From an uncultured Selenomonadales bacterium (lineage in GTDB: Bacteria; Bacillota; Negativicutes; Selenomonadales; Selenomonadaceae), in NCBI GenBank assembly GCA_946408355.1, contig CAMJRX010000007.1:1-64000 (forward strand): a DNA stretch of 64,000 nucleotides. The letters are read 5' to 3'. The notes beneath the pieces were generated by a model. It searched no databases and was not told the origin of the DNA. It worked only from the letters and a program-made list of their open reading frames with translations. This document shows, piece by piece, positions 54,841 through 62,890 of this stretch; the stretch's first letter is position 1; each line of letters begins with the position of its first letter. Both the position numbers and the translations under genes were made by a program.

Positions 54841-56121
54841 TTATGCAAAAAAGCTTTTAATCTTATCAATAATCAATCGGAAGAAAGATTTTTGCTCAAC
54901 GTCAACAGTTGTAACGACATCAACAGACGCCGCCTCCCTACCGTCGGGTAAAACCACGCGAATTTTTCCAATCGTTTCGCCGGAAGTTATTGGAGCCGTC
55001 AAAGCGTCGGGCAAGTCGTAAACAATTTCATAAGCGTTATCATCGCCCTCGAAAACGGGCATAATAATTTCGCCAGCGGTTTTTACTTGCATAGATTTGC
55101 GACGCCCGGAAATTATCGGCAAAGTTTTAACGACTTCATTAGGTTTAATCAAAGTTTGCGACGACACGCGCCCAAAACCATAATCAAGCAAGAAAATTGA
55201 ATCATTCCAAATATAAAGGCTGTCCAAAACTACCGCGATAAGCTGAACGCCATTTTGTTTAGCGGAAGTTACCAAACAACGCCCCGCCGCGTCAGTGTAG
55301 CCAGTTTTAATTCCATTACAGCCGCGATAAAGCCACAACATTTGATTTTCGTTGCGCAAAAGTTTAGTTTCGTCGTGAATCCAGTTAAAAGAAATTTCTT
55401 TGGTGGAGCAAATTTCCTCGAAATGCGGAACTGTGAATCCATGCGCCGCCATAATTGCTAAATCGCGGGCTGTAGTGTAATGATTTGGATCGGGCAAGCC
55501 GTTTGCGTTGGTAAAATTAGTATTAACCGCGCCCCATTCGTGAGCGTAAGCAGTCATTTTAGCGGCGAAGTCAGGAACGGTGCCGCCGCAGTGTTCAGCA
55601 ATGGCAATCGCGCCGTCGTTGCCGGAAATTAACATCATGCCATATAAAAGTTCGCCGAGAGGAATTTTTTCGCCGACATCGAGCCATAAAGTTGAGCCTT
55701 CCGCATTATAAGCACCCGGACCGACAGTAACAATCTCGTCTAGCTTATTATTTTTAAGCGCGGTGATTAATGTCATCATTTTAGTCGTACTTGCAGGGAA
55801 CATTCGCTGATCAGGGTTGCGTTCGTAGAGAACATGTCCGGTTGAAGCCTCGATAACGATAGCGGCAGTCGCAGTAACGTTAGGCAAGGCGTCATTTGGA
55901 GCAACAGGTCGCGTATTTTGAATTGGCGTAACAGAATATCCAGGATTTAGCCCCGAATTTTCGGAGGTTAAGGTTTGCATAGGACGGGAAATTTCGCCAC
56001 GCGGAGCCTCTTCAAGCCGTGTAAGTTCGGAAGCGGGCATTCTTCCTTCTGGAGCCGCCTCTACACCGACGAAAATTATTGCGATTACAGTTAATGTCGC
56101 CCAAAATTTTTTCAAGTTCAA
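54841..56121 (-). CDS. D-alanyl-D-alanine carboxypeptidase (S11)
   Basis: Trims the terminal D-Ala of peptidoglycan stem peptides outside the membrane. 426 residues, TTG 56121 after AGGAGA. Signal peptide, a ~60-residue Pro-rich linker, then the transpeptidase fold: SxxK in PASTTKMMTLI, SxN in MLISGNDGAIAI and KTG in NGIKTGYTDAAGR. A C-terminal PBP5-C-like beta domain and a final amphipathic helix (FFRLIIDKIKSFFA) anchor it to the membrane. DacA/DacF-type. Confidence 0.94.
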   Translation of the reverse strand: MNLKKFWATLTVIAIIFVGVEAAPEGRMPASELTRLEEAPRGEISRPMQTLTSENSGLNPGYSVTPIQNTRPVAPNDALPNVTATAAIVIEASTGHVLYERNPDQRMFPASTTKMMTLITALKNNKLDEIVTVGPGAYNAEGSTLWLDVGEKIPLGELLYGMMLISGNDGAIAIAEHCGGTVPDFAAKMTAYAHEWGAVNTNFTNANGLPDPNHYTTARDLAIMAAHGFTVPHFEEICSTKEISFNWIHDETKLLRNENQMLWLYRGCNGIKTGYTDAAGRCLVTSAKQNGVQLIAVVLDSLYIWNDSIFLLDYGFGRVSSQTLIKPNEVVKTLPIISGRRKSMQVKTAGEIIMPVFEGDDNAYEIVYDLPDALTAPITSGETIGKIRVVLPDGREAASVDVVTTVDVEQKSFFRLIIDKIKSFFA

Positions 56122-56247
56122 GTTTATCTCTCCTTAGCAAGGAAATTCTGCTTGATTATAAATTTGTAGCGTCATAATGTCAAAAAAATTTGTTGTTGCC
56201 TTTAAGATGACAGATTAACAAACGTTAAGTAAAAATTCCAATAAAAA

Positions 56248-56276
56248 ATGCCCCTCGAATTGAGAGGCGATTTTTT
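56248..56276 (-). terminator. Terminator of the mot-acpS-nnr transcript
   Basis: GCCTC...GAGGGGC hairpin followed by ATTTTTT on the minus strand, immediately after the nnr stop. Confidence 0.6.
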
Positions 56277-57832
56277 TATGAATTTTGATAGCCGATAGCG
56301 CGAAGTTTTTTTATAGCGGCGGGCAAATTATTCATCACGTCGGAGGCGATTAAACCCTCTGCATTTTCCTGCGTGGCGAAATTTCCTGCAGTGCCGTGTA
56401 GCCAAACGCCCGTTAAAGGCGCAAATGGTGTTTGTTTCATGAGACCGGCAATCGCGCCCGCTAAAACATCTCCACAACCGCCCGACGCCATAGAACTATT
56501 GCCCAACGGTGAGATAAAGATTTCCCCGTTTGGATAGCCGACGATTGTCACTTCGCACTTGGCAACGATTATTGCGCGATATTCCTGCGCGGCGCGTCTA
56601 ACTTCAGGAACGAGGGCGGGACGCAATTTTTCTACGGGAATATCTAATAGCGCGGATAATTCTCCTAAATGCGGCGTGAGTATTGGAATTTGTTTGCAAG
56701 CTTTGAGTTCGTCCGCTTTACCATTGAACGGATAAATTGCGTCGGCGTCGAGTATCAGCGGCTTGTCGACTTCTGAAACGATTTTCCTAACTAAAGCTTG
56801 AGTTTCACGCTCGCGACCAAGTCCACAGCCCATTAAAATTGCGTCAGCTTTTTCCGCTAAGTCCAAAATTTTTTCAGAGGCTTTATCGCCGCCGATTATG
56901 CCCTGCTTAACCTCGTCGAGCGGTGCCGTTATGACTTCTGTTAATTTCGTTTCGTAAATCGGATTGAGGCTTTCAGGCGTCGCCAGCGTAACTAATCCTG
57001 CGCCGACTTTCATCGCGCTCATTGCCGCTAAACATGCCGCGCCCGTCATGCCACGCGAGCCGGCTACAATTAAAATTTTCCCGCAAGTGCCTTTGTGCGA
57101 ATCTTTAGGGCGTTCAGGCAAAAACGTTAGCGCAAGTTCATCGTCAACTAAAGTTTGATGAATTTCGTCGCTTAAAAGTTCGGCGGGCAATCCGATATTA
57201 TCAATTAAAAGTTTACCGACATAAGACGCGCCGGGACAGATATAATGTCCGACTTTTGGCAAACCGAGTGCGACGGTACAATTTGCTTGCATAGCCGCTT
57301 CGCCGACTGCGCCGGTGTCAGCCTCCACGCCAGACGGAATATCAATCGCGACGGTGATTTTTTTTGCGGCGTTGACCAAACGAATCAAGCGCAATGCTCC
57401 AGGTCGAAGTTGACCGCTAAAGCCCGTACCCAAAAGCCCGTCGACAACCGCGTCCGAAAATCTTAACGTGACTTGCAAGCGTTCCCAAGCTCTGTCGCTT
57501 TCCAGCTGTTGAAGTTCGACGCCCATACCACGCAGAATTCGCATTTGAACGTTAAGCGATTGCGTGCGGTGGTCTTTATCGCCGAGCAAAAAAATTTTTA
57601 CACGTGAGCCCGCGTTTGATAAATATCTTGCCGCCGTCAAAGCGTCGCCGCCATTATTGCCACTACCCGCCAATATGCAAATACTTTTTTTGCTAACGCC
57701 GCCTAAAACATTTTTTAACGCCTCGAAAACACGATGTCCCGCGCTTTCCATTAGCGACAATTCGGGCAAGCCGTATTCTTCGACCGCGCTCCTGTCTATT
57801 TCGTGCATTTGTTTTGCCAATGCCACTTTCAT
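56276..57832 (-). CDS. nnr: Bifunctional NAD(P)H-hydrate epimerase/dehydratase
   Basis: Repairs hydrated NAD(P)H: the N-terminal domain epimerises S/R-NADHX and the C-terminal domain dehydrates it with ADP. 518 residues from ATG 57832. N-terminal YjeF_N: LMESAGHRVFEAL, CILAGSGNNGGDAL, VDGLLGTGFSG, AIDIPSGVEADTG. C-terminal carbohydrate-kinase-like part: IVAGSRGMTGAACLAAMSA, ILTPHLGELSALL, GNSSMASGGCGDVLAG. It lies 19 nt after acpS, a common pairing. Confidence 0.95.
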   Translation of the reverse strand: MKVALAKQMHEIDRSAVEEYGLPELSLMESAGHRVFEALKNVLGGVSKKSICILAGSGNNGGDALTAARYLSNAGSRVKIFLLGDKDHRTQSLNVQMRILRGMGVELQQLESDRAWERLQVTLRFSDAVVDGLLGTGFSGQLRPGALRLIRLVNAAKKITVAIDIPSGVEADTGAVGEAAMQANCTVALGLPKVGHYICPGASYVGKLLIDNIGLPAELLSDEIHQTLVDDELALTFLPERPKDSHKGTCGKILIVAGSRGMTGAACLAAMSAMKVGAGLVTLATPESLNPIYETKLTEVITAPLDEVKQGIIGGDKASEKILDLAEKADAILMGCGLGRERETQALVRKIVSEVDKPLILDADAIYPFNGKADELKACKQIPILTPHLGELSALLDIPVEKLRPALVPEVRRAAQEYRAIIVAKCEVTIVGYPNGEIFISPLGNSSMASGGCGDVLAGAIAGLMKQTPFAPLTGVWLHGTAGNFATQENAEGLIASDVMNNLPAAIKKLRAIGYQNS

Positions 57833-57851
57833 ACAAAAATCCTCCAAAAAT

Positions 57852-58217
57852 TTATTCGATTATACAAGTTGCCGTTGCGAAGTCCCGCGAATGACTTAGG
57901 CTGATAAAAATTTTCTCAACACCTTTTAATTCGGCTAAAGTTTTCGCCTTGCCGCGCAGATTTATCGTCGGAGCACCGCGCTCGTCGTTAACAATTTCAA
58001 CGTCTGTTAACTGCGTTATAATCCCCGTGCCCAACGCCTTAAAAAAAGCCTCCTTAGCGGCAAATCTTGCGGCATAAGAGGCAGCGGAATTTTTCCCGCG
58101 ACTTTCACAATAACTTTGTTCAATTTCTGTAAATACTTTGTTTCTAAAATTTTCCTTGCCTACAGCCTTTCGCACGCGCTCAATCTCGATAATATCCGTG
58201 CCAAGTCCGATAATCAT
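57852..58217 (-). CDS. acpS: Holo-[acyl-carrier-protein] synthase
   Basis: Transfers 4'-phosphopantetheine from CoA to ACP. 121 residues: IIGLGTDIIEIERVRKAV with the metal-binding Asp, RFAAKEAFFKALGTG and FISLSHSRDFA. ATG 58217 overlaps the motB stop (ATGA). Confidence 0.95.
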   Translation of the reverse strand: MIIGLGTDIIEIERVRKAVGKENFRNKVFTEIEQSYCESRGKNSAASYAARFAAKEAFFKALGTGIITQLTDVEIVNDERGAPTINLRGKAKTLAELKGVEKIFISLSHSRDFATATCIIE

Positions 58218-59008
58218 TTTGCTACTAAGTCTACGTCGCTTTGTCTATGAAAGCCTTCGTTGGGATTAAACGACAGAGTTCTCGCAATCAAAATTTCTAC
58301 GCGACGATTTTTCTGCTTATTTTCCGCCGTATCGTTCATGGCAATCGGGCGGTATTCACCGTAACCAATCGCGGAAAATCTAGCGGGATTGAGATTTTGA
58401 TTAATCGACAGCAAATATTTCATGAAAGTCATTGCGCGCACCGAGCTAAGTTCCCAGTTCGAGGGGAATTGCGCAGTATTAATCGGGTCGGTGTCAGTGT
58501 GTCCAGAAATTAAAACACGTTCAGGAACCTGCGCTAAAAGTCCTGCGACAATCGGACCGATTCGCTGTGATTCGGGAACTAAATCCGCTGAACCCGACGG
58601 AAACAACGCACGCTCTTTTATGCGAATCATTAAGCCCTCTTCTTCAAGTTGCGTAGACAGCTCATCTTGCAAATTGTTTTCACGTATATATTCTTCCAGT
58701 TGCTGTTGCAAATCTTGGAGCTGTTGATTTTCCTGCAAATAAGCGGAGTTGCCTGCGTCTTCGGCACTGATAATTTCGCGTTGCATACTGTTGCTAGGTC
58801 CAGCCTTGTCGAAGAATGAGGGACCGCCCATATTAAAAGCCGCCGTGAACGCTTGCGCCATTTGTACGAGTTTAGTTTGGTCAGTCTGCGAAATCGCGAA
58901 CAGGCAGATAAATAACGCTAAAAGCAACGTCATCAAGTCGGAGTAAGGAAGGAGCCAAGCCTCGCTGGCTTCTTCTTCGTGTTTCTTCGCGTGTTTTTTT
59001 CGCGCCAA
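58214..59008 (-). CDS. motB: Flagellar motor protein MotB
   Basis: Stator subunit that anchors to peptidoglycan. 264 residues, TTG 59008 after GGGGTGA. Basic N-terminus, one TM helix with the proton-path Asp (WLLPYSDLMTLLLALFICLF). Linker with a Q-rich coiled coil (~95-120) and a C-terminal OmpA-like domain (RVLISGHTDTDPINTAQF, NWELSSVRAMTF). No other flagellar genes are in the window, but a motile flagellated cell is implied. Confidence 0.95.
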   Translation of the reverse strand: MARKKHAKKHEEEASEAWLLPYSDLMTLLLALFICLFAISQTDQTKLVQMAQAFTAAFNMGGPSFFDKAGPSNSMQREIISAEDAGNSAYLQENQQLQDLQQQLEEYIRENNLQDELSTQLEEEGLMIRIKERALFPSGSADLVPESQRIGPIVAGLLAQVPERVLISGHTDTDPINTAQFPSNWELSSVRAMTFMKYLLSINQNLNPARFSAIGYGEYRPIAMNDTAENKQKNRRVEILIARTLSFNPNEGFHRQSDVDLVAK

Positions 59009-59013
59009 TTAAA

Positions 59014-59790
59014 TCACCCCTTACTACTAATGCCTTCGCGTTCGCCCTGCGGAATGTAAATCATGAGTTTGGATTCAATTTGCGTAGGAGAATCGCCCGC
59101 CTGCAACGAGAGGATACCTTCCATAATCATGCGCTTGTGGCTGACTTCATTTTCCGATTTAATTTTAAGTTTGTTAGCAAATGGGAGCCACAGCACGTAA
59201 CCGGTAAAAATACCCAAAATAGTTGCAACGAACGCCGCCGCGATTGAGTGACCGAGCTTGTCAATATCATTCAAGTTGCCCAATGCCGCGATAAGACCGA
59301 CGACCGCGCCCAAAACGCCCAGCGTTGGTGCATAAGTTCCCGCTTGAGAAAATATCGAGCGCATTTCGGCATGACGTTGTTCCATGATTGTAAGTTCCGC
59401 GTCCAAAACGTCACCGACAAATTCGGGATCCATGCCGTCGATAACCATACTTAAGCCATTGCGGAAGAACGGGTCTTGAATTTCTTCGACGCGGCTTTCC
59501 AATGCCAGAATACCTTCACGGCGGGCAAGCTGGCTCAGCTCAACAAAAGTTTGCACGAGTTCGCCCTTGCTCTGCTCTTCGCTACCTTGAATCAAGAGCT
59601 TAAAGAGCGTTGGCACCTTTGATATTTGCTCCATTGTGAAGGCGTTAAATATGCAGGCGACCGTTCCGCCAATGATGATAAGGAACGCGGCAGGGTTGTT
59701 AAGTGCGGTGAGCGGTGCGCCCTTTAGAATCATACCGACGAAGACTGAAATTATTCCGCCGATTAGCCCTATTACTGTAGATTTTTCCAA
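59014..59790 (-). CDS. motA: Flagellar motor protein MotA
   Basis: Four-TM stator subunit. About 258 residues from TTG 59790, chosen because AGGAGGAGG lies 9 nt upstream; the longer frame would read through the ribosome site. Signature: STVIGLIGGIISVFVGMIL, PAAFLIIIGGTVACIFNAF and TYAPTLGVLGAVVGLIAALG. motB follows after 5 nt. Confidence 0.95.
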   Translation of the reverse strand: MEKSTVIGLIGGIISVFVGMILKGAPLTALNNPAAFLIIIGGTVACIFNAFTMEQISKVPTLFKLLIQGSEEQSKGELVQTFVELSQLARREGILALESRVEEIQDPFFRNGLSMVIDGMDPEFVGDVLDAELTIMEQRHAEMRSIFSQAGTYAPTLGVLGAVVGLIAALGNLNDIDKLGHSIAAAFVATILGIFTGYVLWLPFANKLKIKSENEVSHKRMIMEGILSLQAGDSPTQIESKLMIYIPQGEREGISSKG

Positions 59791-59874
59791 AACAAGTAGC
59801 CTCCTCCTCAAGCTAAAAACTTATGCAATAAAAGAATTTAGATAATGCCGAATTATTAAGTTCCTGTTCAATGC

Positions 59875-59926
59875 AAAAAAAAAAAATCCTGCCACCAAAA
59901 AAAATTTTAAAATCTGGAGCGCAGGA
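59875..59926 (-). terminator. Terminator of the methyltransferase remnant
   Basis: On the minus strand TCCTGC...GCAGGA forms a stem followed by a T12 run (59875-59886). Confidence 0.6.
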
Positions 59927-59990
59927 AGTAATAATGACGTAATAGTATTTTTTATCTATATCGAAAAGTTTTTGACGTTACAAATTTTTT

Positions 59991-60693
59991 TCAGTGCGAA
60001 TGTTTCCGAAAAATGCCACGAGGATCTTTAGGAGAAGAAAGTCTTTCAAAATTTGGGTCATTGCTCAAGAAAAGCTCCTGTACACGAAAAATTTGGTGAT
60101 CTTTCACTTGCTCTTCTGGAAAATATTCTAAACCAGCTTTCTGCATTCTAGGGGATACATTATATGACCAAAATAAATCATCTAAAATCAAAAATCCACC
60201 GTCTTTGATAAGCTCTTTAAGTAAGCAAACTGCCAATCCGTCGTGCAAAAGAGTATGGGCTCCGTCCAGATAAACCGCGTCGAAAATTCCTACTTCATTT
60301 TTTTTACGCATCTCGAAAATCATATTGCTCAAATTCCAGTTGTAAGAGTCAAATCGCTTATTGGAATTACCTTTTGTCACTACTTGACACTTTATGCCAA
60401 AATCACGTGCTATTACCTTCAAATCTTCTTACAGAGCTTTAACCCTGTAATCAAAATCAAAAGCGTAGTATACGTCGTCCGAGTCAAGCATCTTTAACGC
60501 TGACAAAGTAGTTGCGCCAACACCAATGCCAATTTCAGCTACTATAATGTTTCGGGGGGAGATGATATTGTTTTTAATTTTTTCATAGCAGATAAAAACT
60601 CAATGGCAGACAAGGCTCAGAAATGGAAGGCGTTTTTTTGATTTCTGAAAAAAGCTTAAGCCCATCAAAATTATAGTTGTCATAAAGCCCCAT
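59991..60693 (-). pseudogene. SAM-dependent methyltransferase, broken
   Basis: ATG 60693 (GGAGG upstream) begins GLYDNYNFDGLKLFSEIKK. A frameshift near 60610 and another at a C6 run (60554-60559 on the + strand as G6) separate it from NIIVAEIGIGVGATTLSALK, the SAM-binding motif. TAA at about 60427-60429 then interrupts DYRVKAL-stop-EDLKVIARDF. The last 143 codons (DAVYLDGAHTLLHDGLAVCL, GGFLILDDLFWSYN) are open to TGA/TAA at 59991. The fold is of the Methyltransf_24/FkbM-like type. One extra C in the C6 run would join the second and third parts. The in-frame TAA means this gene would still be off. Confidence 0.75.
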
Positions 60694-60871
60694 AACTTTT
60701 TCCTCCTTATTTTATTAGTCAAAACGATTATACAACAATAAAACTCTTTGCTCGCGCTGTATGCTTTAACGCTATTAATTGTCTAATTCCATTCAATGCA
60801 AAAAAATCCTACTGATTTTTCTCCAAAGTTAATAGGTTATCCTGCTAAATTCCGTGTAAAATTTTTCCGCA
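60693..60871. other. Intergenic region
   Basis: About 180 bp, AT-rich, with the leader of the methyltransferase remnant on its left. No further gene seen. Confidence 0.5.
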
Positions 60872-60906
60872 AAAAAAAAACGCCTCCAAAATTTTTAGAG
60901 GCGGCT
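60872..60906 (-). terminator. Terminator of the sucrose operon
   Basis: CGCCTC (60882-60887) pairs with GAGGCG (60899-60904). The minus strand ends in a T10 run. Confidence 0.8.
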
Positions 60907-60928
60907 AAAAATTTTTATAACGATAATT

Positions 60929-62482
60929 TTATTTGTACGTGAATGAGCCAAGCTCCCAAACTTTACCGGAAATTCTCTGGAGCGGTTTATCGCCGGAGAC
61001 TTCAAGGATCGGGGCAACGTCTTCTTCCGGATAAACGAGGAGACTGCAAGCTTCTTCGCCGTCTTGGAGGAACAGTTCGATAACGGATTTGTCGACGAAG
61101 AGACGGAAATTGAGTTCCAAATTCGTGAAGAGCTTAAACTTGCGAGTACCTATATTGACGTCGGTGTTCTTGCCATCACTAAACGGACGAATACCTTTGC
61201 CACCGAGTTTCATGCCCTCGCGGTCGAGCATCAAAATTTGTTTATCGCGGTCATATTTAATGACGAATTTTTCCTCGCCCCATTTAACAGCGACTTCCGC
61301 CTTGCGAGCCGCGCCGAAGGTAAGGGTAAGTTCGGTTTCGGAGCCTTCCGGCAGTTTGACGACAGTACCTTGCGCGTTGGAAACGTCAACATCTATGCGT
61401 TCACCGCGAAGGGCTTTCATTTCTTCAACGGGCTGACTGCGGACTTTACCTTGATGAATAGTAAGTTCACGCGGCATAGTCAAAGAATAGAGCCAACCGT
61501 CTGCGGCGGATTCAACTGTGTCGGTAAGGTCGGGCATACCAACCCAGCCAATCATGATGTGGCGAGCTTCATTAGCAATGACTTGCGGAGAATAGAAGTC
61601 AAAGCCTTTGTCGAGTTCGTGGAATTTGCCGTGAATCATATCGAGACTGTCAACGGAGAAATGCCCGATAAAATAGCCGGCGAGGCAGTGATTTTGATAT
61701 TTAAGTTCTTCATGCTTAACGCCTTGCGGGCAGACAATTAAAACGTCCATATCTTCAAACTGCAACAGGTTGGGGCATTCCCACATGTAACCGAAATCAT
61801 AGTAATCGGTCTTAACTTCGCCGAGAAGTTCCCAGCCGCCCTCTGGTTTTTCCTTATAAATAAGAACTGCGCCATTAGTCGGACGAGAACTTTTAGCGGG
61901 ATCACTCATGCGTTGTGCCGCCATTGCGAAGTAACGGACGCCATTGCGATAGAAGAAGTTAGGATCTCTGAAATGCGCGGTGTAGCCTTCGGGGTTGCCG
62001 TAAAGTTGAATTTCATCCAGTTGGATAGAGCCGTCTTCTTGAAGAGTGCCGAAACGTTGCGCAACGGTGCGAACATAATTTTCATCACGGGCATTGCAGG
62101 TATAGAAAACGCGAACTTTACCATCTTCAACGAAACCACAACCGCTGTGGCAACCGTCTTTGTCGTGTTCGTCGCGCGGCCAAAGCGAAAGTTCGGGCAT
62201 AGTGTAGTTGATAAAATCTTTCGTCACGGTGTGCATCCACGATTTATTTTTGTGCCACTGCTGATTTTCGGGAACGGGATTCCATTGGCAGAAAATGTGA
62301 TAGACGCCGTTACAGCAGCACAAGCCGTTGGGGTCGCTTATAAGCGAATGCGGCGCGTCAATATGAAAACGATTATGCCAGCGGGTTGTGTAGGGAATTT
62401 CGCCACGTACGCGCTCGTCAACTGCTTGCTTGTTGAACTTAGCCTTGATAGCCTCCAAAGTTTCGCCGGACTTCTTTGCCAT
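60929..62482 (-). CDS. scrB: Sucrose-6-phosphate hydrolase (GH32)
   Basis: Splits PTS-imported sucrose-6-phosphate into glucose-6-phosphate and fructose. 517 residues, cytoplasmic (no signal peptide). GH32 five-bladed propeller: HSLISDPNGLCCCNG (nucleophile Asp), FCQWNPVP, FRDPNFFYRNG (transition-state Asp), MWECPNLL (acid/base Glu), then a C-terminal beta-sandwich (LFVDKSVIELFLQDGEEA). ATG 62482 after AAGGAGGAG. The PTS gene in the same operon supports a sucrose role. Other fructosides are possible. Confidence 0.93.
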   Translation of the reverse strand: MAKKSGETLEAIKAKFNKQAVDERVRGEIPYTTRWHNRFHIDAPHSLISDPNGLCCCNGVYHIFCQWNPVPENQQWHKNKSWMHTVTKDFINYTMPELSLWPRDEHDKDGCHSGCGFVEDGKVRVFYTCNARDENYVRTVAQRFGTLQEDGSIQLDEIQLYGNPEGYTAHFRDPNFFYRNGVRYFAMAAQRMSDPAKSSRPTNGAVLIYKEKPEGGWELLGEVKTDYYDFGYMWECPNLLQFEDMDVLIVCPQGVKHEELKYQNHCLAGYFIGHFSVDSLDMIHGKFHELDKGFDFYSPQVIANEARHIMIGWVGMPDLTDTVESAADGWLYSLTMPRELTIHQGKVRSQPVEEMKALRGERIDVDVSNAQGTVVKLPEGSETELTLTFGAARKAEVAVKWGEEKFVIKYDRDKQILMLDREGMKLGGKGIRPFSDGKNTDVNIGTRKFKLFTNLELNFRLFVDKSVIELFLQDGEEACSLLVYPEEDVAPILEVSGDKPLQRISGKVWELGSFTYK

Positions 62483-62494
62483 AAAAACTCCTCC

Positions 62495-62788
62495 TTAACT
62501 TTTAAGAATAGAAATAATAACGGTGACGACCATCACGCCGATTGCCGCCATTGAAGTAATTGCCAAATTGCGGACGTGTTTTCCCATGCCATCAAGACCT
62601 GTACGAATCTCATTACGAAGGTCGCGAATTTCTGCCGCACGTTGATTGTCGCGGTCGCGCATTTCTGCTTTAAAGTCGCGCAACTCCGCAATTAAATTGT
62701 TCATATTTGTAGTTGTTTCACTGACTTGTCGTTCAAGACTGGTAACACGTTCGTCGAGGTTATCAACTCTTGTTTCTAAATCTGCCAT
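62495..62788 (-). CDS. Coiled-coil protein with C-terminal TM helix
   Basis: 97 residues from ATG 62788 (GGAGG 8 nt upstream). Residues 3-70 form a heptad-rich coiled coil (LETRVDNLDERVTSLERQV, IAELRDFKAEMRDRD), then a TM helix at ~75-95 (LAITSMAAIGVMVVTVIISI). No family is assigned. Located between PTS and GH32 genes; it may associate with the membrane but a link to sucrose uptake is unproven. Confidence 0.75.
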   Translation of the reverse strand: MADLETRVDNLDERVTSLERQVSETTTNMNNLIAELRDFKAEMRDRDNQRAAEIRDLRNEIRTGLDGMGKHVRNLAITSMAAIGVMVVTVIISILKS

Positions 62789-62813
62789 TTTAAACACCTC
62801 CAAATTTATTTAA

Positions 62814-62865
62814 AAAGAGCCGCGCCCGCATGAATTTTTCTAAGCAAACGAGCGCGGCTACCTTT
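62814..62865 (-). terminator. Attenuating terminator after the PTS gene
   Basis: AGCCGCGC...GCGCGGCT stem with a ~30-nt loop, followed by CTTTTTA on the minus strand. It would reduce read-through into the coiled-coil and GH32 genes. Confidence 0.65.
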
Positions 62866-62890
62866 TCAATCAAGAGGCGCATAAAAAAGT

